Of a DNA stretch of 64,000 nucleotides, positions 9,402 to 18,823 are shown piece after piece. Within the stretch, counting starts at the first letter, position 1. Every line of letters begins with the position of its first letter. Source of the DNA: Enterobacteriaceae bacterium (GTDB lineage: Bacteria > Pseudomonadota > Gammaproteobacteria > Enterobacterales > Enterobacteriaceae); contig CABIZV010000002.1 in assembly GCA_902363335.1 (NCBI GenBank), positions 496,001 to 560,000 on the forward strand, read 5' to 3'. The notes under the pieces are model-generated. The model searched no databases. It saw nothing but the letters and a program-made list of their open reading frames with translations, and was not told the DNA's origin. The position numbers and the translations under genes are program-made.

Positions 9402-9428
9402 TGGCGCTGCCGGAGACCGGCAGCGCCA
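9402..9428 (-). promoter_or_regulatory. Strong hairpin between mtlD and mtlR
   Basis: TGGCGCTGCCGG and its perfect 12-bp complement are separated by AGA. There is no T-run after it, so it is more likely an mRNA stability or partial termination element that lowers mtlR relative to mtlAD than a true terminator. Confidence 0.6.
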
Positions 9429-9443
9429 ACCACATGGGTGGCA

Positions 9444-10601
9444 TCATGCCTTGCGTTGCATGGCGTTATACACATTCGCTATCTGTGCGACAAGTTTTGG
9501 CTGGTCGTTCAGGCCACAAACCTGAACAACGGTATCCGCGACGCCATATTCGTGCAATAAAGCGGCCATTTCTTGCGCCTGCGGGTCATTCTCGCTGCGA
9601 TAGCGTAATGCGGCCGCGATGCCGATCACCAGATTTGCGTGGGGAAGGCCATACTCAAGCGTTCCGCGCAGTGGCTTAATTAAGCGATCGCCTTCGCTTA
9701 ACTTACGCAGCGGCTGGCGACCCACGCGTTCAACATCGTCATGTAAATACGGATTCTCAAAGCGGGTAAGAATTTTGTTGATATACGCCGCATGCTGGGC
9801 CGCATCAAAACCGTAGCGCTGAATGAGCACCTCTCCACTTTCGCTCATCGCGCCTTGTACCACTTCACGAATTGCCGGATCGAGAATGGCATCGCGAATG
9901 GTTTGATGCCCCGCCAATTGTCCAAGATAAGCGGTAATGGCATGACCGGTGTTAAGCGTAAAGAGCTTACGTTCAATGTAGGCCATCAGATTCGAGGTGG
10001 GTTCCATCCCGGCAATCTCTGGCAACTGGCCTTTGAACTGGGTGCTGTCAACAATCCACTCGCTAAAGGTTTCCACCGTCACGTCCAGAGGATCGTCGTT
10101 CGCCGCAAGGCTGGGAGGAACAATGCGATCGACGGCGGAATCGACAAAGCCCACATGTTCTTCAACCCAGGCATGAAGTTCAGAAGGGACGGCTTCCAGT
10201 ACATGATTTTTAAGCTGACTGGTGCCGCGCACCATATTTTCACAGGCGATGATATTCATCGGCCGGTCGTTACCGCTGGCATGACGGGCAATCAGCCCGA
10301 GGGCCAGCGTGTTGGCGATTTTGCTTAAGACCTGAGGACCGACGGCGGTGGTTATCATATCCGCCTCGGCAATCTGTTGAATGGCATCAGGGCTATTGCT
10401 GTTGATGGCTCGGATATGACTGACCTGCTCCACGCGGGCGTTTTCCCCTACCACGTTGACCAGATAGCGCTGCTGATGGGCCAGCTGATCGATTAACGGC
10501 TGATTTACATCGGCAAAGGTGACTTCAGCCTTTGCATCCGCCAGCAGTTTGCCAATAAAACCGCGACCGATATTACCTGCGCCAAAATGTATTGCTTTCA
10601 T
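9444..10601 (-). CDS. mtlD: Mannitol-1-phosphate 5-dehydrogenase
   Basis: 385 residues starting MKAIHFGAGNIGRGFIGKLL, with the NAD-binding GAGNIGRGF motif at residues 7-15. The catalytic-domain stretch RKLFTLNTGHAITAYLG is conserved. It oxidises mannitol 1-phosphate from the MtlA PTS step to fructose 6-phosphate. A second ATG three codons upstream is less like the family start. It differs from my memory of K-12 MtlD at roughly a third of positions, more than the neighbouring core genes do. It lies 55 bp after mtlA. Confidence 0.94.
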   Translation of the reverse strand: MKAIHFGAGNIGRGFIGKLLADAKAEVTFADVNQPLIDQLAHQQRYLVNVVGENARVEQVSHIRAINSNSPDAIQQIAEADMITTAVGPQVLSKIANTLALGLIARHASGNDRPMNIIACENMVRGTSQLKNHVLEAVPSELHAWVEEHVGFVDSAVDRIVPPSLAANDDPLDVTVETFSEWIVDSTQFKGQLPEIAGMEPTSNLMAYIERKLFTLNTGHAITAYLGQLAGHQTIRDAILDPAIREVVQGAMSESGEVLIQRYGFDAAQHAAYINKILTRFENPYLHDDVERVGRQPLRKLSEGDRLIKPLRGTLEYGLPHANLVIGIAAALRYRSENDPQAQEMAALLHEYGVADTVVQVCGLNDQPKLVAQIANVYNAMQRKA

Positions 10602-10656
10602 AAAATGCACTCCAAAAAAGACTATCCGTATCGGGGGCGGGTCGCCCCCACAACCC

Positions 10657-12627
10657 TTATGCCGCTTGCTCGCCTGACAGAATCTGCAGGATTTCCTGGA
10701 CGCTGGTGGTTTGCGTCAGACGTTCAATAACGTCTTTATCATCCAGCGCGTTGGCGAGGCGGGCGATAACCTGTACGTGCTCGTTATTACGGGCAGCAAT
10801 GCCGATAACCAGCCGGGCAATATCATCCGGCTCATCGCCGAATCGCACGCCCTGCGGGTATTGGCAAATGACAATCCCGGTGTGAAGTACGCGGTCTTTG
10901 GCCTCTACGGTGCCGTGTGGAACGGCGATAGACTCTCCCAGATAGGTGGTGGTTAGCGCTTCTCGCGCCAGCATGGCGTCAATGTAGTCCGGTTCAACGT
11001 AGCCGCCAGCGACCAGCATCTCACCGGCAAAGCGAATGGCCTGCGCTTTGTTGTCTGCGGTTAAGTTAAGGAAAATATTGTCGGCGCTCAGCTTGAACAG
11101 ATTTTCATCACGCTCACTGGCGTCAAATGCCTCGTCGTTGGCGGCAATTATCGTTTGATTAATCAGTCGATTATCGTTCGCGGCCGGCGGCAGTTTTGCC
11201 ACCATCAGGCGGGTGGTTAAATCGGTATACAGCCCGCTATCGAGGAAATTACTCAGCGAAATATGCATCGCGTGAGGCGCATGACGCATGGCGCGTTCAG
11301 TTAAGTCCTGGTGCGTGATCACCAGATCGACATCTTCAGGCAGGCTGTTAATCGCGCAGTTGCTCACTGAAATATGCGTCAGACCGGCATCTTTGACTTT
11401 TTTGCGCAGCACGCCTGCACCCAGCGCGCTCGACCCCATACCCGCGTCACAGGCAACAATAATCTTGCGTACATGTTGCATATCTTTGGACAAATCGAGC
11501 GCCGGTGCCGGCTGCTCGCCGGACGGTTTGCCCGCGGATTTAGACTGCTGCTTCATTGCCTGCATGCGGCGAGTAGCTTCAGACAGACCGTTGCTCTCCT
11601 CGTCGCCGACGCGAACGCGTTTAAGCAACATGGAAGCGGTAAGGAAGGAGACCAGCGTAGAGGCTATAATCGATAATGCCACGCCAATTAATGAAGCTTT
11701 CGGCGTCATCAACAGGACCGCAAAGATGGAGCCCGGTGAGGCAGGGGAGACCAGACCTGCATTAAACAGAGTCAGGGTAAAGACGCCGGTCATGCCGCCC
11801 AGAATCACCGCCAGAATTAAGCGAGGATTCATCAGCACATAGGGGAAGTAGATCTCGTGGATACCGCCGAAGAAGTGAATGATCGCCGCACCGCCCGCAG
11901 ACTGTTTGGCGCTGCCTTTGCCCACGAACATATACGCTAACAGCACGCCCAGACCCGGGCCCGGGTTAGCTTCAATCAGGAAGAAAATTGACTTGCCGGT
12001 TTCCGTCGCCTGCTGAATGCCCAGCGGCGAGAAGATCCCGTGGTTAATGGCATTGTTGAGGAACAGGATTTTTGCCGGTTCAACAAACACTGAGGTCAGC
12101 GGCAGCAGGTTATTTTGCACCATCACGTTGACCCCGGAGGCCAACACTTTCGACAGTATCTCAACCATTGGGCCAATCGCCATAAAGGCAAGCATCGCCA
12201 GCAGCATGCCGATAATCCCGGCCGAGAAGTTGTTCACCAGCATCTCAAAGCCGCTTTTGATTTTACCGTCTACCCAGCGGTCGAAACGCTTAATCGCCCA
12301 ACCGCCGAGCGGCCCGGCAATCATTGCGCCCATAAACATCGGCATATCTGCGCCGACGATAACGCCCATCGTGGTGATGGCGCCGACCACGCCGCCGCGC
12401 TCACCGCCAATAAGACGACCACCGGTGTAGCCGATAAGCAGCGGCAGCAAGTAGGTGATCATCGGGCCAACCAGCTTGGCTAACGTTTCATTAGGCAGCC
12501 AGCCTGTTGGAATAAATAATGCGGTAATCAAACCCCAGGCAATGAATGCGCCAATATTGGGCATCACCATATTGCTGAGAAAACGGCCAAAATTCTGTAC
12601 CTTGACCTTGATATCTGGTGATAACAT
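10657..12627 (-). CDS. mtlA: Mannitol-specific PTS enzyme IICBA
   Basis: 656 residues, close to the 637 of K-12 MtlA. The IIC membrane domain (about 1-335) carries the GGIHEIYFPYVLMNP motif. The IIB domain has the phosphocysteine in IVACDAGMGSS (about 390-400). A Ser/Lys/Pro-rich linker joins them. The IIA domain has the phosphohistidine in SIAVPHGTVEAKDR. It imports and phosphorylates mannitol. It is the first gene of mtlADR and is preceded by a CRP-site cluster. Confidence 0.96.
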   Translation of the reverse strand: MLSPDIKVKVQNFGRFLSNMVMPNIGAFIAWGLITALFIPTGWLPNETLAKLVGPMITYLLPLLIGYTGGRLIGGERGGVVGAITTMGVIVGADMPMFMGAMIAGPLGGWAIKRFDRWVDGKIKSGFEMLVNNFSAGIIGMLLAMLAFMAIGPMVEILSKVLASGVNVMVQNNLLPLTSVFVEPAKILFLNNAINHGIFSPLGIQQATETGKSIFFLIEANPGPGLGVLLAYMFVGKGSAKQSAGGAAIIHFFGGIHEIYFPYVLMNPRLILAVILGGMTGVFTLTLFNAGLVSPASPGSIFAVLLMTPKASLIGVALSIIASTLVSFLTASMLLKRVRVGDEESNGLSEATRRMQAMKQQSKSAGKPSGEQPAPALDLSKDMQHVRKIIVACDAGMGSSALGAGVLRKKVKDAGLTHISVSNCAINSLPEDVDLVITHQDLTERAMRHAPHAMHISLSNFLDSGLYTDLTTRLMVAKLPPAANDNRLINQTIIAANDEAFDASERDENLFKLSADNIFLNLTADNKAQAIRFAGEMLVAGGYVEPDYIDAMLAREALTTTYLGESIAVPHGTVEAKDRVLHTGIVICQYPQGVRFGDEPDDIARLVIGIAARNNEHVQVIARLANALDDKDVIERLTQTTSVQEILQILSGEQAA

Positions 12628-12764
12628 AAAACACCCCTCGTGGTGCGCGTAAAGACGTTACGCGTCGTCACAGTTGTGATGGTTTCGCCAAAAACCATCC
12701 AGTCGTTCTGTATGCAAAATCGACTCTATCACGCCGTTTTCATCTCGCGTACTCGAGGGGTATT

Positions 12765-12780
12765 TGTGATGATGATCACT
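12765..12780. promoter_or_regulatory. CRP-type site 1 upstream of mtlA
   Basis: TGTGA-N6-TCACT, near-perfect CRP palindrome, about 138 bp before the mtlA start. Confidence 0.75.
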
Positions 12781-12808
12781 CTACCCACCCCCGAATTCGA
12801 CTCTTTCT

Positions 12809-12824
12809 AGTGATTCCGATCACA
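12809..12824. promoter_or_regulatory. CRP-type site 2 upstream of mtlA
   Basis: AGTGA-N6-TCACA, matching the CRP consensus at nine of ten defined positions. Confidence 0.75.
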
Positions 12825-12880
12825 TAAAGAGGTGTAATTCGGCTACAAAGTTAAAAAATCGCCTCCAGAGACGGTTTTTT

Positions 12881-12896
12881 TGTGAAGTAAATCACC
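12881..12896. promoter_or_regulatory. CRP-type site 3 upstream of mtlA
   Basis: TGTGA-N6-TCACC, one mismatch to the CRP palindrome. Confidence 0.7.
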
Positions 12897-12924
12897 TTTG
12901 TTTTTTGCCTCTTTGTTTTTAAAT

Positions 12925-12940
12925 TGTGACGCCATTCACA
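12925..12940. promoter_or_regulatory. CRP-type site 4 upstream of mtlA
   Basis: TGTGA-N6-TCACA, a perfect CRP palindrome. Four such sites in 176 bp recall the multiple CRP sites known upstream of K-12 mtlA. The remaining part of the 455-bp gap between mtlA and ybhB shows no gene. Confidence 0.78.
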
Positions 12941-13033
12941 AGATGTTTTTCGCCTCGTCTTACTTCACCTCTTTTTCGCCGTCCGCCGCGTTTTTTACGT
13001 CATAAAATTACAACCTCCCGATCGCCAGACGTA

Positions 13034-13064
13034 AAAAAGCCCCGCAAAGTTTCCCTTGCAGAGC
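13034..13064 (-). terminator. Intrinsic terminator after ybhB
   Basis: On the minus strand an imperfect stem with arms GCTCTGCAA and TTTGCGGGGC is followed by six T. It would insulate the mtl regulatory region from ybhB transcription. Confidence 0.75.
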
Positions 13065-13082
13065 TTAACGATAAGAAGGGGA

Positions 13083-13559
13083 TTAGCTAAAAAGCGCGGT
13101 AATTGATGCGCTCGCCAGCGAGTGGAAGTGCACATTAAAGCCCACCATCGCGCCGCTTGCACCTTCATCAACGTCGATTTTGTCGACATCCAGCGCATGC
13201 ACGGTAAAGATATAACGGTGGGTTTCGCCTTTTGGCGGTGCCGCGCCGCCGTAACCGGCTTTGCCGAAATCGGTGCGGGTTTGTAGCGCGCCTGTCGGTA
13301 AATTCACGACGCCTGAGCCGCTACCGGTAGGCAGTTCGCGGGTGTCGGCGGGAATATTCGCGACGATCCAATGCCACCAGCCTGAGCCTGTAGGCGCATC
13401 GGGATCGAAGCAGGTGACGACAAAGCTTTTGGTACCTGTAGGCACATCGTCCCATGCCAGATGCGGAGAGAGGTTTTCGCCCTCATAGCCCATCCCGTTG
13501 AAAACCTGCTGCGCGGGGAGTTTTTCGCCATCACGCAGGTCGTGGCTGACTAATTTCAT
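13083..13559 (-). CDS. ybhB: YbhB, PEBP/Raf-kinase-inhibitor-like protein
   Basis: 158 residues, the same length as E. coli YbhB. Ligand-pocket motifs of the phosphatidylethanolamine-binding protein family are visible: DPDAPTGSGWWHWIV and PPKGETHRYIF. The cellular function is unknown. It lies next to bioA on the same strand, 70 bp downstream. Confidence 0.94.
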   Translation of the reverse strand: MKLVSHDLRDGEKLPAQQVFNGMGYEGENLSPHLAWDDVPTGTKSFVVTCFDPDAPTGSGWWHWIVANIPADTRELPTGSGSGVVNLPTGALQTRTDFGKAGYGGAAPPKGETHRYIFTVHALDVDKIDVDEGASGAMVGFNVHFHSLASASITALFS

Positions 13560-13629
13560 CGACTGCCTCCTTTGTTAATCCACTGATTAACAAAGGAGTG
13601 TAGCTTTTATTCAGCGCGATGGCTGCTGC

Positions 13630-14919
13630 TTATTGGATAAAAAATGTTTCCTCCTCGACCGCTAAACAGACCGCACGGGTCAAACGCGTAAGCTGGGCTT
13701 TGCTGATGAGATAAGGCGGCATCAAATAAATCAGGCGACCAAACGGTCGTACCCACACGCCTTGTTCGACGAAGAATCGCTGCAACTGTGCCATGTTGAC
13801 CGGATAGCGGGTTTCAACCACGCCGATAGCGCCCAGGACACGCACGTCGGCTACCAGCGGAGAATCCCCCGCCGGTGCCAGCTCGCGTTTTAACTGGCTT
13901 TCAATCGCCGCGACCTGGGTTTGCCATTCGCCGCTTTCCAGGATGGCGAGGCTTTCGGTGGCAACGGCGCAGGCCAGAGGATTGCCCATAAACGTTGGCC
14001 CGTGCATAAAGCAGCCCGCTTCGCCGTTGCTGATGGTTTCTGCCACTTCCCGGGTGGTGATGGTGGCCGACAGTGTCATTGTGCCGCCGGTCAACGCTTT
14101 CCCCAGACACAGAATATCGGCGCTAATCCCCGCATGATCGCAGGCAAAGAGCTTGCCGGTTCGCCCAAAACCGGTGGCAATCTCGTCGGCAATCAACAAA
14201 ATGCCTTCGCGGTCGCACATTTTGCGGATGCGTCTTAACCACTCTGGATGATACATCCGCATTCCGCCGGCACCCTGCACGATAGGCTCGAGGATCACCG
14301 CGGCAATTTCCCCGCGATGCGCCGCCATCAGTCGCGCAAACGCCACCATGTCGTACTCATCAAATTCGCCATCAAAGCGGCTGTGCGGGGCAGGTGCGAA
14401 CAGATTCTGCGGCAAATAGCCCTTCCACAAACTGTGCATGGAATTGTCCGGGTCGCACACCGACATCGCGCCAAAAGTATCGCCGTGGTAGCCGTTACGG
14501 AAGGTCAGAAAACGCTGACGGGACTCGCCTTTGGCCTGCCAGTACTGCAACGCCATTTTCATCGCCACTTCCACCGCCACGGAACCGGAATCGGCAAGGA
14601 ATACGCACTCCAGCGGCTCCGGCGTCATGGCCACCAGTTTGCGGCACAAGGCCACGGCAGAAGGGTGGGTTATGCCGCCAAACATCACGTGCGACATCTG
14701 GTCGATTTGCGCTTTCATCGCCGCGTTGAGGCGAGGATGGTTGTAACCGTGGATGGTGGCCCACCAGGACGACATCCCGTCAACCAGGCGTTCACCGCTA
14801 GCAAGCTTAAGCTCGCAACCTTCAGCGGAAACCACTGGATACACCGGCAGCGGTGCGGTCATGGAGGTATAAGGGTGCCAGATGTGGCGCTGATCGAAGG
14901 TGAGATCGTCCATTTTCAT
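13630..14919 (-). CDS. bioA: Adenosylmethionine-8-amino-7-oxononanoate aminotransferase
   Basis: 429 residues from the ATG at 14919 (MKMDDLTFDQRHIWHPYTSM). Fold-type I PLP enzyme: DEIATGFGRTG carries the PLP aspartate and LGKALTGG the Schiff-base lysine. It converts KAPA to DAPA with SAM as amino donor in biotin synthesis. An in-frame start six codons upstream would lie inside the operator region, so it is less likely. It is divergent from bioBFCD. Confidence 0.96.
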   Translation of the reverse strand: MKMDDLTFDQRHIWHPYTSMTAPLPVYPVVSAEGCELKLASGERLVDGMSSWWATIHGYNHPRLNAAMKAQIDQMSHVMFGGITHPSAVALCRKLVAMTPEPLECVFLADSGSVAVEVAMKMALQYWQAKGESRQRFLTFRNGYHGDTFGAMSVCDPDNSMHSLWKGYLPQNLFAPAPHSRFDGEFDEYDMVAFARLMAAHRGEIAAVILEPIVQGAGGMRMYHPEWLRRIRKMCDREGILLIADEIATGFGRTGKLFACDHAGISADILCLGKALTGGTMTLSATITTREVAETISNGEAGCFMHGPTFMGNPLACAVATESLAILESGEWQTQVAAIESQLKRELAPAGDSPLVADVRVLGAIGVVETRYPVNMAQLQRFFVEQGVWVRPFGRLIYLMPPYLISKAQLTRLTRAVCLAVEEETFFIQ

Positions 14920-14925
14920 AATCGA

Positions 14926-14961
14926 CTTGTAAACCATTTTGAAAAGTTTTAGGTTTACGAG
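14926..14961. promoter_or_regulatory. Biotin operator (BirA site) between bioA and bioB
   Basis: CTTGTAAACC and GGTTTACGAG are inverted arms, 16 bases apart, just upstream of both bioA and bioB. This is the arrangement of the known bio operator, where BirA with biotinyl-AMP represses both directions. Confidence 0.88.
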
Positions 14962-15003
14962 TATAAACCGATCTGAAAATTAACAAAACCCCCGGAGAAG
15001 CCA

Positions 15004-16044
15004 ATGGCTAACCCTTTACGTTGGACAATGTCGCAAGTCACCGCTCTTTTCGAAAAACCGCTGCTCGATTTACTGTTTGAAGCGCAGCAGATCCACCGTC
15101 AACATTTTGACCCACAGCAGGTGCAGGTGAGTACGCTGCTGTCGATTAAAACCGGTGCCTGCCCGGAAGACTGCAAATACTGCCCGCAAAGCTCGCGCTA
15201 CAAAACCGGGCTTGAAAGCGAACGCCTGATGGAAGTGGAGCAGGTGCTGGAATCCGCGCGCAAAGCCAAACTGGCCGGCTCAACCCGATTCTGCATGGGC
15301 GCGGCGTGGAAAAACCCGCATGAGCGCGATATGCCCTACCTTGAGCAAATGGTGCAGGGCGTGAAAGAGATGGGCCTCGAAGCCTGTATGACGCTGGGCA
15401 CGCTGTCCGATACTCAGGCGGAACGTCTGGCCTCGGCGGGGCTTGATTACTACAACCACAACCTCGATACCTCACCGGAATTCTACGGCAATATCATCAC
15501 CACCCGCAGTTACCAGGAACGTCTGGATACGCTGGGGAAAGTGCGCGATGCCGGGATTAAAGTCTGCTCCGGTGGCATTGTCGGATTGGGAGAAACCGTC
15601 ACCGATCGTGCCGGTCTGCTGCTGCAATTAGCTAACCTGCCGACGCCGCCGGAAAGCGTGCCGATCAACATGCTGGTGAAGGTAAAAGGCACGCCGCTTG
15701 CGGATAACGACGATGTGGATGCGTTTGATTTTATTCGCACCATTGCGGTGGCGCGAATCATGATGCCGACCTCCTACGTGCGTTTGTCCGCCGGTCGTGA
15801 GCAGATGAACGAACAGACTCAGGCGATGTGTTTTATGGCCGGGGCAAACTCGGTGTTCTATGGCTGCAAACTGCTGACCACGCCGAACCCGGAAGAGGAC
15901 AAAGATCTACAACTCTTCCGTAAGCTGGGGCTAAACCCGCAGCAGACCAGCGTAAGTCTCGGCGACAACGAGCAGCAGCAGCGTCTGGAGCAGGTTCTCA
16001 AAACCCCGGACACCGAGGAATATTACAACGCGGCGGCGATATGA
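15004..16044 (+). CDS. bioB: Biotin synthase
   Basis: 346 residues. The radical-SAM cluster motif CPEDCKYC (CxxxCxxC) is at about residues 53-60. The SGGIVGLGET and YVRLSAGREQM segments, the latter with the Arg that ligates the second cluster, are present. It inserts sulfur into dethiobiotin. SD CCGGAGAAG precedes the ATG; the stop overlaps the bioF start (ATGA). Confidence 0.97.
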   Translation: MANPLRWTMSQVTALFEKPLLDLLFEAQQIHRQHFDPQQVQVSTLLSIKTGACPEDCKYCPQSSRYKTGLESERLMEVEQVLESARKAKLAGSTRFCMGAAWKNPHERDMPYLEQMVQGVKEMGLEACMTLGTLSDTQAERLASAGLDYYNHNLDTSPEFYGNIITTRSYQERLDTLGKVRDAGIKVCSGGIVGLGETVTDRAGLLLQLANLPTPPESVPINMLVKVKGTPLADNDDVDAFDFIRTIAVARIMMPTSYVRLSAGREQMNEQTQAMCFMAGANSVFYGCKLLTTPNPEEDKDLQLFRKLGLNPQQTSVSLGDNEQQQRLEQVLKTPDTEEYYNAAAI

Positions 16045-17198
16045 GTTGGCAAAGCCGAATTGAACATGCGGTAGCCGAACGCCGGGAGACGCAGGCGTTT
16101 CGCCAGCGTCAACCGCTGACGCTGGGCGCCGGGCGCTGGCTGGTGCGCGGTGATCGCCGTTACCGCAATTTCTCCAGCAATGATTATCTCGGCTTAAGCC
16201 AGCATCCGCACGTAGTGCGCGCCTGGCAGCAGGGGGCCGAGCTGTATGGTGTGGGCGCGGGCGGCTCCGGGCATGTCACCGGCTATCACCAGGCTCATCA
16301 ACGTCTGGAGGAGCAGCTTGCCGACTGGCTAGGCTACGATCGCGCCTTGCTGTTTATCTCGGGTTTCGCCGCCAATCAGGCGGTGATTGCCGCCCTCGCC
16401 GGCAGGGAAGACCGGATTGTTGCCGACCGTCTGAGCCACGTATCGTTACTGGAAGCGGCAGCGCAGAGCCCGGCCCAGCTACGTCGCTTCCAGCACAATG
16501 ACGGTCAGCATCTTGCCCGCCTGCTCAGAGCGCCGGTTGGCGGCCAGCAACTGGTGGTGACGGAAGGGGTGTTTAGCATGGACGGCGACCGCGCGCCGCT
16601 GGCCGATATAGCCCGCGTCACGCGAGAAGCTGAAGGCTGGCTGATGGTTGACGACGCGCACGGTATTGGCGTTGAGGGCGAAAATGGCCGGGGGAGCTGC
16701 CAGCAGCAGGGCATACATCCTGAACTGCTGATCGTCACCTTTGGTAAGGCCTTTGGTCTGAGCGGGGCGGCGGTGCTGTGCAGCCAGGATGTTGCTGACT
16801 ACTTGGTGCAATTTGCCCGGCATCTGATTTACAGCACCGCTATGCCGCCCGCTCAGGCGGTGGCATTACAGGCGGCGCTGGGCGTTATTCAAAGCGATGA
16901 CGGGCAGCAACGGCGTGAGATGTTAGCCCAGCACGTGGCTGATTTTCGTCGGGGAGCGCGTGGGCTTGACTATCCCCTGACCGACTCGAAAAGCGCCATT
17001 CAGCCGCTGATTATTGGTGATAACCAGCGTACGCTGCAACTGGCCGACCGGCTGCGCGATCAGGGCTGCTGGGTCACCGCTATCCGCCCGCCGACCGTTC
17101 CTGTCGGTACTGCACGCTTGCGTCTGACGCTGACCGCCGCGCACCAGCCGGAAGATATCGCCCATTTGCTGGAGGTGCTGAATGGCGAACGTGGATAA
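16041..17198 (+). CDS. bioF: 8-amino-7-oxononanoate synthase
   Basis: 385 residues, alpha-oxoamine synthase family. PLP-binding features: DDAHGIGVEGENGRG with the PLP aspartate, and the Schiff-base lysine in TFGKAFGLSGAA. It condenses pimeloyl-ACP and alanine to KAPA. It overlaps bioB by 4 bp and bioC by 17 bp. Confidence 0.96.
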   Translation: MSWQSRIEHAVAERRETQAFRQRQPLTLGAGRWLVRGDRRYRNFSSNDYLGLSQHPHVVRAWQQGAELYGVGAGGSGHVTGYHQAHQRLEEQLADWLGYDRALLFISGFAANQAVIAALAGREDRIVADRLSHVSLLEAAAQSPAQLRRFQHNDGQHLARLLRAPVGGQQLVVTEGVFSMDGDRAPLADIARVTREAEGWLMVDDAHGIGVEGENGRGSCQQQGIHPELLIVTFGKAFGLSGAAVLCSQDVADYLVQFARHLIYSTAMPPAQAVALQAALGVIQSDDGQQRREMLAQHVADFRRGARGLDYPLTDSKSAIQPLIIGDNQRTLQLADRLRDQGCWVTAIRPPTVPVGTARLRLTLTAAHQPEDIAHLLEVLNGERG

Positions 17199-17937
17199 GC
17201 AGGCCGTCGCCGCCGCATTTGGGCGCGCGGCGGCCCATTATCATCAGCATGATGAGCTGCAACGCTTAAGTGCCGCGCATCTTCTGGCCCAGCTTCCTTC
17301 ACAGACTTTTGCCCGCGTGTTGGATGCCGGCTGCGGGCCTGGCAGCTACAGCCGCTACTGGCGAAGCCAGGGGAGTCACGTGACGGCGCTGGATCTCTCC
17401 CATGAAATGCTGCAACACGCGCGGGAACATCAGTCGGCAGACCGCTATTTGCAGGCCGATATCGAAGATATTCCGCCACTGGAAAGCAATTTTGAACTGG
17501 TGTGGAGCAATCTGGCCGTGCAATGGTGCAGCGACATTCGCGTGGCCCTCGACGGGCTTTACCGGCAGCTTAGCCCCGGCGGGATATTAGCATTTACCAC
17601 GCTTACCGCAGGGTCGTTACCGGAACTTAACCGGGCCTGGCAGGCCGTGGATCATCACCCGCACGCCAACCGTTTTCTGCCCGAACAGACGCTGCGTGAA
17701 GCCCTGGCGCCGTATCGTCATCGCGCCACGGTCACTACCCATACGTTAGCGTTTCCGGATGCATTAAGCGCAATGCGCTCGCTCAAGGGAATTGGTGCGA
17801 CGCATCTTCATCAGGGGCGCAGTAGCCGGACGCTAACGCGAGGAAGACTGCAACAGCTTCAGCTAGCATGGCCATCGCAGGCGGGAGAATGCCCTTTGAC
17901 TTACCATCTTTTTACAGGAGTGATCGCGCGTGATTGA
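17182..17937 (+). CDS. bioC: Malonyl-ACP O-methyltransferase
   Basis: 251 residues, class I SAM methyltransferase: motif I VLDAGCGPGSYSRYW near residue 46, then ALDLSHEMLQHAR. It methylates malonyl-ACP to start pimelate chain synthesis. It overlaps both bioF and bioD, indicating translational coupling. Confidence 0.95.
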   Translation: MANVDKQAVAAAFGRAAAHYHQHDELQRLSAAHLLAQLPSQTFARVLDAGCGPGSYSRYWRSQGSHVTALDLSHEMLQHAREHQSADRYLQADIEDIPPLESNFELVWSNLAVQWCSDIRVALDGLYRQLSPGGILAFTTLTAGSLPELNRAWQAVDHHPHANRFLPEQTLREALAPYRHRATVTTHTLAFPDALSAMRSLKGIGATHLHQGRSSRTLTRGRLQQLQLAWPSQAGECPLTYHLFTGVIARD

Positions 17938-18607
17938 ACGCTACTATGTTACCGGAACCGATACGGAAGTGGGGAAAACCGTTGCCAGTACCGCATTGCT
18001 ACAGGCAGCGCGTTTACTCGGGCGTCGTACCGCAGGCTACAAGCCGGTGGCGTCAGGCAGCGAGATGACCCCGGATGGGTTGCGCAACAGCGATGCCCTG
18101 GCGCTACAGCGTAACAGCGTGGTGCCGCTGGGTTATGCAGCGGTGAACCCGTATACCTTCGCTGAACCCACCTCTCCGCATATCGTCAGCGCCGATGAAC
18201 AGCGTCCGATTGAAGCCAGCGTCCTCTCAGCGGGTTTGCGCAAGCTGGAGGCTCAGGCTGACTGGGTGCTGGTCGAAGGGGCGGGCGGCTGGTATACGCC
18301 ACTTTCGCCGACGTTGACGCTGGCGGACTGGGTGAAGGAGGAACAACTGCCGGTGATTCTGGTGGTCGGCGTGAAACTTGGCTGCATCAACCATGCGGTG
18401 CTGACGGCTCAGGCCGTACAGCAGGCGGGATTGAAACTGGTGGGCTGGATTGCCAATGACGTCACCCCGCCAGGACGTCGGCACGCGGAGTACCTCTCTA
18501 CGCTAAAGCGGATGCTCCCAGCCCCGATGCTCGGTGAAATTCCCTGGCTTGGCGATGAGATTACCGAGAAACCGCTGGGTCAATATCTCGACCTGAGCAT
18601 CCTCTAA
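17930..18607 (+). CDS. bioD: Dethiobiotin synthetase
   Basis: 225 residues. The P-loop GTDTEVGKTVAS lies at residues 9-20, and VEGAGGWYTPL is the conserved active-site segment. It forms dethiobiotin from DAPA, CO2 and ATP. The start codon is GTG at 17930 with an upstream AGGAG. It ends the bioBFCD operon, followed by a terminator. Confidence 0.96.
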   Translation: MIERYYVTGTDTEVGKTVASTALLQAARLLGRRTAGYKPVASGSEMTPDGLRNSDALALQRNSVVPLGYAAVNPYTFAEPTSPHIVSADEQRPIEASVLSAGLRKLEAQADWVLVEGAGGWYTPLSPTLTLADWVKEEQLPVILVVGVKLGCINHAVLTAQAVQQAGLKLVGWIANDVTPPGRRHAEYLSTLKRMLPAPMLGEIPWLGDEITEKPLGQYLDLSIL

Positions 18608-18618
18608 CCCCTCTTTTG

Positions 18619-18642
18619 ACCCGCTGAAAGCCCTCAGCGGGT
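18619..18642 (+). terminator. Intrinsic terminator after bioD
   Basis: ACCCGCTGA and TCAGCGGGT form a perfect 9-bp stem. The T-run after it is weak (TATCTT). Confidence 0.75.
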
Positions 18643-18823
18643 TATCTTCATTCGTAACTGAAACGCCGTAAAAAACGTAAGGGAATCATGTCTGTTATCG
18701 CCAGATAAAGAGGCGACATTTCGCTGATACATATCAAAATCGAGAGTAAAATATTTTTTTGCATCAGCATTGACAGGATGTTGCGCAAATCGCCGGGTGG
18801 CGGGGGATACGGGCTGGAGGTAG

